Shown: positions 24,371 through 36,137, counted from the first letter of the stretch. The stretch is 64,000 nucleotides of DNA from Leptodactylus fallax (GCA_947044405.1 CAMRHE010000018.1:868001-932000); one strand, 5' to 3'. Numbers and translations are program-made. Notes: generated by a model not told the origin, from the sequence alone.

Positions 24371-25922
24371 ATGGGGGGTTCCTCCAGTAGTAAGCCCAAA
24401 CCAGGCTTACCCCTGCAGAGATTGTGATGCAGTGGGAGGGAAAAGAAGCCATAAAGAGTATGCATAAGCTCATGAAGGGGGTGGGTATGCCAAAAGATGG
24501 TAGACTTTACCCGGAGAAATGGGAGCAAAGTGTTAAGCAATAGAAGGAGTGGTTGAAAGACAGTGGCTTGAATGGGCAAGCCAGGATGTGGTCTAAAGTG
24601 TTCAAAGAATCAGAGGTAGATGTTGATGAACCATCCTCAGTAAATAATTCAGGAGGTTGGGTGTGTCTGGCGTGTGGACAGCAGAATCAGAATCCCATTT
24701 GGAGGGATAATTGTATAAAGTCGGTCATCCTGTCACAGACGGGACATTCACCCAACAATCCTATTGTGACTCCTCAGCAAACATCCCAAGGTGTAGTGGC
24801 CACAGTGACAACCAGAACTAAATGAAAGTCTGGCAGTGATAAGAATGGGAAAATCATAGTGACAGAAGTTCCCATTTGTGACAATTGTGATAGACATGAG
24901 GAAAGACGACCAGACAGCTCACCAAGACAGACAGACTGGACTAAGGTTGATTTCTTTGACTCTCCACAAGAGACTGAAATGAAACCTCCCCAAAAAGAAA
25001 GGGTTAAGACACATGTATCACCTAGGTTTTCTGATGATTTTCCCCAGTATACTGTACTGAGAGGTGAACTGACAAATATGGATAACAGAGAGATTCAAGA
25101 GTCAGCGGGGTCACCTGAAATAATTGATAGAAGTGGAGGGGAGAGTGAGGACATGAAACATGTGGTTGCAGACTCTTTGTGTAAAATGGCTCAGCCTCCA
25201 GTGAGACAATATCAGGTGTACAAATGGTCCCTGACTGACATGATGTGGTTGCTCAAAACCTTGCCAGACCCAGAAATTATACCCCTGCCCTTCGTAAAAG
25301 TATTGTCTCAAATACAGACAAGTTATGGGGCCACATGGAATGCCATGAAACAGTTGGTTGAAGCTAAAATGACTAGTACCATGTTATGTGATGTTATGTT
25401 AATGGAAAAGGACTATTTGACAACTAAAGTTTCAGGACAAGACTATGTTGCTCAATTGGAGAAATGGGCAGGAGACAGACAAAGTGATCAGTCAATTTGA
25501 CGGACATGACACAGGACAGAGGGGAAAGTGTAGAAAAATTCTACAACAGAGTGTACACTGCGTGGGAAGATATGGAGTATGAAGCAGATAAAGGTTGTTA
25601 GCCTTTGCCTTCATGGAGGGGCTTGGAAGGCAAGTAAGAAATGCAATACAAAAATCCAGGCCAGAGTGGAGGACAATGGATCCAGCCACTTTGTGTAAAG
25701 TTGCTCAGGGGGTAGAATTGGATAGTAGACCCCGCAAACCTGTAGTGGCTGGCATTAACCCCTGTTATGGGATAGGTAATCGAAAAGGTGATCTAATGCT
25801 TCAATTGTGGGAAACCAGGACATGTGAGAAGGCAGTGCAGAGCTCCAAGAAGGAAGGTCAAAGGGGATGACAATTCAGGAAATAATGAATCACCCCCACC
25901 TCACTCCGAGAATCAGGCTTGA
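24371..25922 (+). pseudogene. Retroviral gag: matrix, zinc-finger insert, capsid, nucleocapsid
   Basis: The start at 24371 gives MGGSSSSKP, an N-myristoylation signal. A basic, Trp-containing matrix-like segment follows. Next comes a W-x-C-x2-C-G-Q-Q-N ... C cluster (24658-24714) with a RanBP2-type finger pattern. 24859-25500 is a 213-codon open piece whose C-terminal half (KWSLTDMMWLLKTLPDP ... YGATWNAMKQLV) resembles gammaretroviral capsid. 25505-25600 carries an EKFYNRVYTAWED block like the major homology region. The nucleocapsid has one CX2CX4HX4C knuckle, CFNCGKPGHVRRQC, at 25797-25838; stop at 25920. At least three frameshifts and several stops. Confidence 0.8.
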
Positions 25923-28330
25923 AGGGTGACGTCACCCAGTATTATTGTTTAATATAACCCATCTTATCTCCCAGTTCTGTGTGAAATATTACTTACCTTA
26001 CCAAAACACTCAGAAGAATCTGATATAGTGCAAAGAGAAAAACTGTACACCATCGGTATGATGTTTAGAGGATTATGCATTATATATATGTCAACCTGTA
26101 TTTGTAATATTCATTCTGTTTATATCAATGCCAGGATTCAACTTTTATGCTTTTTGTAAAATTAAATCCGCTTTCAGGAAATGTCCCCTAAAAAGAAGAA
26201 AATAGGATATTGTGATGTTCCACAGGGGTTCAACTTTTGGTTGGAATCCAGTGAAGAAAATTCTAAAGTCTGGCAGTTTGCCCTTAAGGTAACCTGAAGT
26301 ACAACTCAGGGGTTTTGAACACCTGTGGTAATGACAAAAGGTGGGGTTTGGAAAATATCTGAAAATTGTACAAAAATAGTAATATGTAGTTTTGGTGTCA
26401 GTATTAACTGCTATCTGCTTGAATTGTATTCCTGTATTCTGTTGTAGCACTGTGCAGATGTTCTGCAGGGAATAACCAAAACATTAATTGACTGCCAAGT
26501 AACTCCAAGGACGTTGTATCTGATGTGATGGACGCACAGAAAATCATGAGCTGAACATGATGCTGTGTTACCCAATAGTGTTAAATGTCAATTATTACAA
26601 AGTGAAACTTGGCTTTGGGCCTCCGGGGTCCGCAGCCTGGGTATGGTGACTGTTTATGCCCAAAGGGAAAATATTTTGATAAACGTGTTAGCCTATGGTT
26701 AAATGGAAAAGTAAGCTACAATGACAATATACCTGTATATGTGTATAATATTGTGTAATATATATGTGTAAAATATTCAAGAAAATATTCAAACATATGA
26801 AATTATGTCTTGTACTATGTTATGTGAATTTATTCTTGCCTGTTATCATCAACTGAAATAAGGTATCTGCTAAAAGACCAAAAGGTGGCAGTGAAAGATT
26901 CTGGATCTCCACAGCGTGGGTATGGCGGGTCATGGAGGGGAGAGAAGGGCCCCTCACCCACTCCATCGCCAAAGCAGCCCTGTTAAATAATATTTGACAT
27001 GCAATATTCATGGCCTTTAAGGGTTAAATTGTATTCTGCTGACAAAGCTCTTGTAACTTATGGTGCATGGGTGTGGATAGCATATGACTATTTTAGTATT
27101 GTCCAAGTACAGTAGTAGAAAGTATAAGGATGTTGGGAAACACCCCCTTTCATGTATATAAATGACTGACAGACACACATGTCGTGGTCTCACTACTCGG
27201 TGGGGGGTCTCCCTCTCCCTGTTGGGATCTGTCCCTGTCTCTGTCTCTCACTTTGGGTGTCTATATCTCCAAACCTGGCTACTTCCTCTAAGACCTTGGG
27301 AAGGATGTCGGAATCGTCCTGCAGATGATCAACACACATTGATGAATAAGCATGAGCCAAGATGTCTGCAAGGGATCCATCTTGAAGAAACCTAATTCTA
27401 TGACATGTAAGACATTGACTGATGTTTCTGTTATGCTGGAAGTTTTTCATATATTTGTTTCCCATGAAGACTTAAATAAATATCTCCATGTTTTATATGA
27501 AGCAGAGTCCTCCAATAATGTTACCTTAGGGGTCAACACGTGAGTAAGGATTTCATTCAATTGTAGACTATTTTATAGTTTACAGGACAATTATTATTTT
27601 ACAAGCCCACAGCACGGGGTTTGAGAATCTTTATTCTAAAGTGCCTAATCCCTAGTACAAGAATTCAAGGCACAAAGGGATTATGGGAATATTACAGGGA
27701 ATATTCTGAATAATATTGCTGTGTTTATGTATCTGTGTGTTCATGTATTACTACATAATTTGGTTTACAAAGACATTTGCTAGAAGGAGACACAAGCCTG
27801 GGACAGTGGGACTATGGTGGTTGGTTATACTGCCAAACATGACGGTGAAGACATGCCTCTAAGGGTGTTAGACCGATAGGTATGTAAATGGTATAAACAT
27901 ATTCATGGGGAATGAGGTGAAGTTTCTGGAAAAGTCCTCAGGATCTGACTAGCAGCATCCAATTGTACCCTGAGTATGGCTTATATCATTTACAGAGGTG
28001 GGAAATGCTGAGAGTGATGCCGCTTGTCTGTCTCCATCTTACAGTCATCCCCTCCTTTACTGAAAACTGTTATCCATCATGTTCTGAAACTTCTTCGTGT
28101 TTTATCCAATAGTTATGTGTTAAAACTTATGTTATAACTTTATACCCAATCATGTTATGTTAATGATAATAATCGCACATTCTCTGTGTTTTAGCAATGT
28201 ATAACCACACCAATAAGAGATTTTGTGCTGTGTTTTTGGCATCTCATTTGGTTTATTAATGTGCTAGATCATGTGAAAAGTTTGAAAGATAGGTTGCCCC
28301 ACTGCCCGTCTTCTCTAAATTGTAGTGGAG
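25923..28330. other. ERV middle region, mostly unreadable
   Basis: 26190-26345 resembles the env end and polypurine tract at 31720-31855: both have ttgtgatgtt, then ggaatc..gtgaa..aatt..aaagtc..gcagtt, then a purine run. 27150-27545 has LTR-like signals, with tatataaa at 27156 and ttaaataaata at 27473, but no matching partner in this window. The remainder gives no recognisable protein. Confidence 0.4.
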
Positions 28331-28833
28331 GAGAATGTAGCAACATGGGGCTACTGTGTGTGTCCGGGATATATCTTTCCAGGTTCTGAACAAGGAGCTG
28401 CACTCATTAACACTCGGTGTGTGAGAATTTGCCTGGGCGGTGTGGAGCTGATCCCAAGAATAGAGAAATTCCAGTTACAGAGATTGGAAGAGTAAAAGAA
28501 GATGCTGATGCAATGGAGAGGTACCAAGAAAGTGAGATAAGATAGTGAGACAACATAGAGGTTAAGAGACCACGGGTTAATAGATGGAGCTGTATGTATG
28601 TGGCAGAAGGTGTCAGAGGAAGTGCAGGAAGGAGGGTGTAGAGAGACAGAACTAGGTAATAAGTACTATTATGAGTGCTTTGATGGTGAGAATAGTAGGG
28701 AAAAAGAGGAAAGTGATTCTAAGGAGGAGTTGAAGAAAGTGATTCAGAAAAAGTGATTCAGAAAGAGCAATGAAAAGTAGTAAAATCTCCTAAGTACCCA
28801 GAGAAAACACCAGCAAACAGCAGTCTAGAAGGT

Positions 28834-28896
28834 TGGACCTGCACAGATTACGGTCAACAAAACCCTGATTGGAGAGAATTCTGCGCAGTATATGGA
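28834..28896 (+). pseudogene. Second gag-like RanBP2-type finger remnant
   Basis: Encodes WTCTDYGQQNPDWREFCAVY. The spacing W-x-C-x2-Y-x3-N-x6-C-x2-Y is exactly that of RanBP2-type zinc ribbons, with Tyr at the second and fourth Cys positions (TAC and TAT, one base from Cys codons). It shares GQQN-P-x-WR with the finger at 24658-24714. The flanks (28500-28830) are Glu/Lys-rich and unlike the first copy. Confidence 0.55.
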
Positions 28897-29850
28897 GTTA
28901 CCCAACCACACCCGCATCCTCCAAGAGCTGGTCTTTATCCTGTGGTAACATGGACGACCCTTCCGTGGTCCCTCAAGCGGACAAGGGTTGATTTAAGTCA
29001 ATTGAGAACACATAAAGGATTTGGTGGCAATGTTTGTTTTGTATGCAGGTGGAAGCGCTTCAGCATCATCTTTGGTTTAAATAGACAGGTAACCAGCCGG
29101 CCGAACCTGCCTGCCTTAGATGTAGACAGCAAAATCTGTTTCATTTTGTTACTTTGTTATGAACCATGCCCCAATTGTCCCCCATTGTAGAAAGATTGTC
29201 ATGAAGACTTAGAAAATGAATAACGTGTCCCATATTTCCAAGTTTGTGAACTTGTATGTGTACGTTGTTTAATCAAAAGACGGTTATGTGACAATATTTT
29301 TTTTAAGGTAAAAAAGGGACAAATTTTTGTGTTTCAATGCTAACTAAGTGAATTAGAAGTCACTCACATATCTGTTATGTTGTCTTTTTGTGTATAATTT
29401 TTGTTATGTGAACAGGGGATCGACTATTCAAGGCTTCTGCCTTCTCTGTTGATATATTCTGAGAATTTACTAACCTTATTGAATTGTTTGTAATTCTGGA
29501 GTGTGAAGAAGTTGTAGAGAAAAAAAAACTCACAAGCCACTGGCCCTTTAAAAACTATGTATTGCAGGTTCTGCTGAATTTTGTAGTTCTACGGTGGGAG
29601 AAGTGGAGAGTTTAACAGCGCAGCGGTGCGTGGGCTGCTGCTTGCATAAGAGAACTTGACTTTGTCCTTGAGAGTCAGAACGCATAGTAATTTAATACAT
29701 GAAGATTGTTTATAACAAGGTTAAAAAGAAAAAAAAAAATTGTGGAAGACCAAGAACCATTGTTAATGCAGATTTTGAGTTTTGATAATATTGAATTATA
29801 ATATGAATTCATTCTTGTGAGTGTCCTAGGTCCAGCTTAAGTATATTTCA
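28897..29850. other. ERV-internal, unassigned
   Basis: An 82-codon frame at 28942-29190 follows the second finger without recognised domain content. 29200-29850 shows no reverse transcriptase motif on either strand, although RT would be expected here. Confidence 0.4.
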
Positions 29851-29859
29851 GTGGCTGGA

Positions 29860-31490
29860 CAACTCAGACTACAGTGTGCCTTACTTATGCCTCCTCATGT
29901 CACTTTTACACGCTGCACGTCACTAAAAATTCCTTTTCACCTGTTACCAATATGTTCAGCGGGGGACAAAGGCACAAGTATTTTCTGCTGACAATATGTT
30001 TTTATGCCACAAGAAACTGTTGGGTTTGGTTATGTAAATGATGAACCTATTGCTAACCCTGATTTTGCTAACCTTGATTTTGAGTTCTTTTATAGATGGC
30101 TCTCGATTTGAGAAGGATAGTAAATTCTACACCATTATTCTATGCCATGGTCCCTGAACACGAGGTGAAACAAGCAAAATCCCCCTAAAAGCACTCACTG
30201 AAACAGTGTAAAATGGCTGAGGGTAAGCCTGATGGGCTTTTGGTTTAGCACAGGACTAGCGTCCAATCTGTGCCTTTAATGTTAAGCCTAAAAGAATGTC
30301 CAGACAATTCAGTAGGTGATGTAGGACTTGCTGCTACCCGAACAGGTGGGTATAATCAAAGTCAAGGCACACACTAAGGCTGATGCAAAAGAAAGTAGAG
30401 GTAACGTGTGGGCAGATGCTGCCACCAAACTAGCTGCAGAAAAGCCTAGGGAACATGCCTCAGCACAGGGGGTCACCATACTGGACCAAAACTCTCAGCT
30501 CTCTTTTCAGGTTCTAAAAATACTGCAGGACCAAAATGGCCCAGAAGAAAAGAAGATTTGGAAACTGCAAGAAGGAAGAAAAAAGGACAAACAAGTCCTG
30601 ATGGCCAGTGGTAAGAGAGTATGTTACCGAGAGCATTGTTCCCAATGATGGCGCAAGCAGCTCAAGTGCATCAATCAGAAGTAGCCATGTGTGACCTGGT
30701 GAGCAGATGATGGGTAGCTGCAGGATTTAGCATCACTGCAGTCAGATACGTGTAAGCCTGCATAACGTGTCAAACACAATGTAGGCCAGAAGGTGAAAGG
30801 TTTCTTAGAAACACACCCCGAAGTCCTTGTACCTGTTTCAGAGATTACGGGTTAACTATATACAGTTACCAAAGGTGAGAAGGTATGAGTACGTGCTTGT
30901 GTGTATTGATCTCTTTTCAGGATGACCTGAGGCATTTCTGGTGCAGAAAGTCATCGCAAAAAGACTGCAGATAAACTACTGAAAGAAGTAGTGTGCAGGT
31001 ATGGGATCCCCGAGACCATCAAATAGATAATGGAACTCACTATACAGGACAGGTAATGAGAGAAATAATGGAGGCTGTGGGGATACAGCAAGTGTTCGTT
31101 ACCCGTACCGTCCCCAGAGAAGTGGAGAATATTGTCACTTGTATTTGTCTTTCTGTAAGGTACACTCCTGACAGAAGGATTGGCCTCAGTCCCTAGAGTA
31201 TTTGGATTGTATTTTTTTTTCACAATTGTTCCAGATGTAGTATGGTGTGCAGACTGACTATGTGATTGATTGCCAAAAACATTTGACTAATGTACACTCT
31301 CGAGTTTCCTCCTTCCTTCCAGATCCTGAGTTAGTGGAAGGAACAGCTACAACCCAAAGATTGGATGGTGATAAAGAGCCACGTGAGAAGGGCCTCGATT
31401 CAACATTCCCTTCCAGGTCCTGGTGACAACCAGTACAGCTGTGAAGCTACAAGGAAAACCTTGTTGTCATGGTGGTGTCCCCACTGGATA
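29860..31490 (+). pseudogene. Retroviral pol remnant: RT connection, RNase H, integrase
   Basis: 29890-29930 gives PPHVTFTRCTSL, like the RT connection domain. RNase H begins at 30089 with FIDGSRFEKDSKFYT (catalytic Asp at 30095-30097) and YAMVPEHEVKQAK. It ends with KVKAHTKADAKESRGNVWAD in the 106-codon open piece at 30328-30648. Integrase core: PEAFLVQKVIAKKTADKLL (about 30927-30983), YGIPETI, then DNGTHYTGQVM (31026-31058, catalytic Asp). Its C-terminal end is FQVLVTTSTAVKLQGK near 31410-31460. These are gamma/epsilon-type blocks. Frameshifts and stops throughout; dead. Confidence 0.82.
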
Positions 31491-31574
31491 ATGTTCTTAA
31501 AGACAAATGGGACAATAAACTGTTAAAGGATATGGATCCTGAGAAGAAAACCTAAAGACTATTGGACTGATGGA

Positions 31575-31787
31575 TTTACACCCATAATCCTGTTATGCTT
31601 CTATGCAATGTACAGACTGATCATATGTATTGTAGAGAAATGTACTACCTGTAAGAAAGGGACATATGTGAATATGACCCCACTGCAGACGTGTATATCC
31701 CAATCAATGTGTGCAGGAAGTCAGGATGTTGTGATGTTTGACACAATAGTATGTCCACATGACCTGGAATCTGGTGAAAAGAATTAA
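31575..31787 (+). pseudogene. Env transmembrane segment and cytoplasmic tail
   Basis: An open plus-strand stretch starts in a hydrophobic segment of about 18 residues (from FTPIILLCFYAMY). A Cys-containing tail of ~50 residues follows and ends at TAA 31785-31787. It lies 55 bp upstream of the polypurine tract, the position expected for the end of env. No surface subunit or fusion region was recognised upstream. Confidence 0.6.
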
Positions 31788-31842
31788 AGTCCAGCAGTTC
31801 TAGAAACTGAATGTACAGGCATGTATTGTGTTAAAAATCACA

Positions 31843-31853
31843 AGAGGTGGGAA
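31843..31853 (+). promoter_or_regulatory. Polypurine tract next to 3' LTR
   Basis: agaggtgggaa immediately precedes TGTTA, which is also the first sequence of the solo LTR. This is the expected site for priming plus-strand DNA synthesis. Confidence 0.75.
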
Positions 31854-31855
31854 TA

Positions 31856-31990
31856 TGTTATTGAAATTAAATGTCTGTCTCTTTAACTTCTCATTAGCTT
31901 GCTATTCTTAAAAATTATAGAAATGCATTTAGTAGAAGAAGCTAACAGCCTTCTATGATAAGGATATACACTGAGAGAAAGGCCATTTTT
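31856..31990 (+). repeat. Truncated 3' LTR of ERV
   Basis: tgttattgaaattaaatgtctgtc and the following ~120 bp match the start of the solo LTR on the opposite strand at 17034-16905. Similarity stops at about 31990 (gagagaaaggcc), so only the first part of U3 is left. Confidence 0.85.
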
Positions 31991-33108
31991 TATTTTATAT
32001 TAGTCAGACTGTGCTGGATCTCCTATAGTATGGTCATGTGTACTTTTCTTGGCTATTTTTTTACAGTTATTCTTGGCAGAATTACATAAAAAAAAAAAGT
32101 AGTAGTAGTATCAGTAGTAATGGATGGGTGGGTCAGACGGCTCCTTACTGTACATGCCCACATCATAAGAAGGAAAAATAAAATGTGCTGCAGCCATAGT
32201 GGGGTTATGAACAGAATAACTAATAGGACACCATGTATGAAGGCTTATACAGCCAGGGAACACATTGCCCAGCAAGACCTGGCGCATATTTCAACTTTTA
32301 ATGAAAACTCAGGTAATCTTTAAAAAGGATTAAATCTTTTTTACAGTGCATTAACACTAAATAAATTCTCATCTTAAACTTTATTGTAAATAAAAATACT
32401 GTTGCTCCAATGAATCTGCTTTTACATATATCTGCTATGTAGTGACATCTGACCATGGAAACCTCTTTTTTTAGACATGACAAAAACTACACTGACTGTT
32501 AAAAGTGATAAGGAAACATTTTAAGAGTTTCATTTCCCCAAGGATAATTGAACTCCTTCAGTAAAGATAAGCAGTGCTTTAATTCCTTGAAACGATGGAT
32601 TATTCTGACCCAACAGGTCATGATATATATGGATCAATCTTCTAACAGTCATCCCTCTACAGTCAAGTAACAAGAAATTATTTTCACGTGTCAGAGGTCT
32701 TCTAAATAGAGGTGTGAACTGTTAGGCCTTATTCACACAGTGTAGATTTGGTGAAGTTTATGAAATATATTTTCTAGCTGAAACCAAGAAGACTGGATTT
32801 AAAAAAATAAAAGAAAGTAAAAAAAAGTATTTTCTTGTTTTCTTATTTTGTTTGTTTCACTTAATAAACAAAAAAAACAACAAATCTGCATCATGTGAAG
32901 AAGGTCTGTACTGTGTAAACAAGGTCTGAAAATTAAGTTGCAACCACTCAGTGCTGCTTTTGTATTCTGAGTGGGTCTCATGGAAAGAAACCACTGTATA
33001 AAATATGTCCACATGACATTAGAGTTGCACCAATGTATGGGTAAAGATATCAAAAGGTTTAACACTTCAGACAAAATGGTTAAGGTGTTGAACAATCTTC
33101 CACTTATA
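31991..33108. other. Intergenic, nothing recognised
   Basis: AT-rich with A runs. The phrase ggccttattcacacagtg at 32727 resembles MITE ends elsewhere in the window, but no partner was found. Confidence 0.45.
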
Positions 33109-33388
33109 GGCTAAAGACACAAGTAGCGAACATAGCTAAAAAACACAATGGAAACACTCACATTTTCCACAGCGTTTTTTCATTTTTGCCAACCTCAACC
33201 CATAGAATTCTATGTGAAAAACACAGTGTTTCTGCAGGTAAAATTAGCATGCTGCACTTTTCAAAAATACAGTGTTTTAGCAACAATGTGAGGATGAGAT
33301 TACACAAAATCTCAGTTCGTTTGCTGGTACTGCTGCATTTCCACAACAGCCAAAAACACTGCGTTTCCGCAATGTGTGGCTTTAGCCT
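33109..33388. repeat. Foldback MITE family, divergent copy
   Basis: Ends ggctaaagacacaag and, inverted, ggctaaagccacaca. It has the internal blocks of the family (atgctgcacttttcaaaa, aatgtgaggatgagatt) and is the most diverged of the six copies seen here. Confidence 0.65.
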
Positions 33389-33464
33389 GAAAGATGCACT
33401 CATTCATTCAATATGTACCTATTCCACCAATATATATAACTCAGCTAGAATTACCTCAATTATG

Positions 33465-33764
33465 CTTAGGCCTCACATAGCGGGGCAACACATCGCGGTT
33501 ATATTTCCACATCGCTTTTTACAGAAAGTCCACAGAGATCTGCTTCCATTATAGCTATAGAGAAACAGCTGGCATTTCCGTAGGAATAATTGACATGCTG
33601 CGATTTCCAAAACCACAACAGTTTGGAAATCTCAGCGTGTCTGCTGCGCATATTTTTCTGCAATATGTGTATGAGATTTGCTAGAATCCCGTCCACTTTG
33701 CAGGAACTGTAAAATGCCGGTGTTTTTGCCGCGGCGTTTGTGCCACATGGGGCCCCGGCCTTAG
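33465..33764. repeat. Foldback MITE family (aggccccacgtagcg type)
   Basis: Ends cttaggcctcacatagcggg and ccacatggggccccggcctta. Shares cagaaagtccacagag, attgacatgctgcgatttcc and gtgtatgagatttgctag blocks with 36650, 36945, 38221 and 42370. Non-coding. Confidence 0.8.
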
Positions 33765-33833
33765 TTATTCATTTTTATCTGAAGGTTGTCTCTCTCATTT
33801 GGGACATGTGATCTCAGGGCAACCCCTTTCTAA

Positions 33834-34670
33834 AGTCTCCCAGGCTTGTCACTGTACTATAGTCTATGACCAACCTTAATAGCTATGTAGCAAATTTCCC
33901 ATAGACTACAGTCTATGGGACCTGCAATCAAAAGATTGCAGGTTCAAGCCCCCAGTTTTTAAAAATATGAAAAAAAATAAAAAACTAAACATTCAAATCA
34001 CCCCTTTCCCTAGATTTGAAATAAAAATAGATAAACAAAAACAAACATAAACAACTTATACATCACCATGTCTGAAAATGCCTGGTCTACAAACATATAA
34101 AAATATTTTTCCCATATGTCGAATGCTGTAGCGGTAGAAAAAAAAATCAAAAACGCCAAACGGCGTTTTTTTGCTGTTTTGTTTCCCATAAAACTTGAAT
34201 AAAGAGGATTCAAAGCATTAGATATTTCACAAAATGGTATAACTAAAAAGTACAGCAGGCTCCACAAAAAAAAGACGCCATATGCATTCCTATACACGCA
34301 AAAATTATGGGTGTCAGAATATGGTGACTCCAATATTTATTTTTTTAGCAAAGTTTTGGATTTTTTTTAAGGGGTTAAAACGTAAAAAAAAAAAAAAACT
34401 ATATAAATTTGGTACCCCGGAATTGTACCGACCCATGGAAAACAGATGACATGTAATTTTGGCGGCACAGTGAACTCTATAAAAACAAAGCCTGTGAGAA
34501 TGTTGCACAAACACAGTTTTTGTCCAATTCCACCGCATTCTGAATATTTAATGGTACCATTACAAAGTACAATTTGTCTTTCAAACATTAAGCCCTCAAA
34601 GTTATAGGGTTTGGTAGGCGGGGAGTCAAAAATGAAAATCAAAAAATGCCTGCAGCGGGAAGGGGTTAAC
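33834..34670. repeat. Modular TTAACCCC-family repeat, copy 2 (left-truncated)
   Basis: Starts inside the ctcccaggcttgtcac module. It has the cccatagactacagtctatggg foldback, gcaggttcaagccccc and the tggtctacaaac...gctgtagcgg block, and ends at gcgggaaggggttaac (34655-34670). The first part with terminal hairpin and GCCCGCGATCA stems is missing. Confidence 0.75.
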
Positions 34671-35360
34671 TAGTATGATTGTAGAGTACAGAATAATTGC
34701 ATACATGCTAAACATGCATTTTTTGTTAATTGAAATCCTAAAGAGTATTCTTTCTGGATGTCCAAACCAATATTTATTTTGTGAGCAATCTAGTCATATA
34801 ACACATTTTTCACTTGTGTTGCTTAATTTGGATGGATTTACTGCAGAAAATGTGAAGAGCTTGGCTGCAAAATCCCCAAGTTTAAGGCCTCCTGCACAGT
34901 GTACAGGTCAGTAAAAACTGCTGTGAAAATCTTTAGAAAGAATTGGCATCCTACAGATTAAAAATCTGCACTGTATGTCAATGTCTGTGCAAAACTTTAT
35001 ATGTAGATAAAGTGTGTAATGTACAAATGTTAAAATCTCATTTTCTTTCCTAGTTCTATAATATGCTGCAGACTTTCCATCTGCAAATTCAGCTGGAATA
35101 TCTACAGTGAATTCGGTATGTGTGAACATACCCATAGGGAAATCTTTGAAATTTATGCTGTAAAGTTTGCTTTCTTAAAGTCTATTGCTGCACATGCTGT
35201 GAAAGTAGGATTCCATGTACTTGGTTATAAAATGTAGTTATTTTCTAAACACATATGGTACAGTAAGTGGTAAATTCACCCATTGGTACTAAAGGGAAGG
35301 CTTCAAGGCAACTGCAGCTTTCAGCTTTCTTGATACATGAAATATGACTTTACTACCATT
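34671..35360. other. Non-coding; possible MITE remnant at 34885-35135
   Basis: aaggcctcctgcacagtgtac and gtatgtgtgaacatacccata at about 34885 and 35115 resemble ends of amphibian foldback elements. Nothing coding. Confidence 0.4.
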
Positions 35361-35462
35361 CAGAGGCGTAGCTAGCGGGGGGGGGCAGAGGGGGCGACGG
35401 CCCCGGGCCCAGTGAGAAGGTGGGGGCCCACTAACAGTATCAAAAGATTTCTATCTACATCG

Positions 35463-35565
35463 GCTGCTCAGCGCTACACATCCTAGACTGGTTCCTCACT
35501 CCCTGGCTGAGGAAGACATATTAACCGAGTGAGGAACCAGCCCAAGATGTGTAGCGCTGAGCAGC
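35463..35565. repeat. Long palindrome around 20-bp perfect arms
   Basis: gctgctcagcgctacacatc (35463-35482) pairs exactly with 35546-35565. A second pair, ctggttcctcactc (35488-35501) with 35527-35540, extends the stem after a short bulge, leaving a loop of 25 bases. Confidence 0.9.
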
Positions 35566-35879
35566 ACACGTTGCTAACTTTTACAGCGCTTACTTATCCT
35601 GCTCACCGCTTACTGGCTGACTGAGGTTGAGCAGGGAACGTTACCTGCAACTGATTAGAGCAGAGCGTCGGCACGTGACGCGCAGCGCGCCGAAACTCCT
35701 CCCCCTGGTCCCTGCCTGTGCTCTATGTGCTAACACATACTGCAGAAAGTAGCAACAGGTCGTTCTGCCGGGTGTCCTCCACATCAGGGTCCTTCTAGGC
35801 CAAGCTGCAGTTTCAAAAGTGGTCAGTACTAAGTTTAATAGGCTGTATTTGTGTGATCTTAACAGTGTCCTTTTTCAGC

Positions 35880-35997
35880 ACTTTTAAAAGAGTTGTTTAG
35901 TTTTGAAGATATTTGATACTGATGACCTCTCCATAGGAGAGGTCATCAGTATCAGATAGGTCAGGTGACAGTGAATCCCAAACCTGAACCCTACAGT
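35880..35997. repeat. Truncated tgatgacct(a/c)tcc MITE
   Basis: gatactgatgacctctccat faces aggagaggtcatcagtatc, a foldback also present in altered form at 41716-42102 and 37222-37545. It is cut at 35998 by another cagaggtgtagctag end. Confidence 0.6.
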
Positions 35998-36137
35998 CAG
36001 AGGTGTAGCTAGCGGGCGGGGGGGCAGAGGGGCGGCTGCCCCGGGCCCACTGAATCTTTGGGGGCCCACCCCGGGGCCGCCATTAATACATCCTTTATTT
36101 CTAACTAGATCGGTGTCTGCAGACATCGATCTAGTTA
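35998..36137. repeat. Second hAT left end plus 36-bp palindrome
   Basis: cagaggtgtagctagcgggc repeats the element's own left terminus 637 bp inside it. At 36102-36137 taactagatcgg...ccgatctagtta-like arms form a 36-bp palindrome with one mismatched pair, centred on tctgcaga. Either an inner truncated insertion or an end duplication. Confidence 0.7.

Larger units (their letters stand above)
23089..31990 (+). mobile_element. Endogenous retrovirus, gamma/epsilon-like, mosaic and heavily decayed
   Basis: Plus-strand provirus with a partial 5' LTR (23089-23468), leader, gag (24371-25922), poorly readable middle, RNase H and integrase (about 29860-31480), Env tail (31575-31787), polypurine tract (31843-31853) and the first 135 bp of a 3' LTR. 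Protease and the RT palm were not found. Between 26.0 and 29.2 kb there is a second env-end-like segment and a second gag-like zinc-finger motif, which suggests two related copies joined or nested. Many stops and frameshifts in every gene. Confidence 0.78.

Noticed and set aside
27162..27545. Complete second LTR
   Set aside because: TATA-like and AATAAA signals are present, but there is no matching partner, no clear TG...CA ends and no adjacent primer site; kept only as a possibility.
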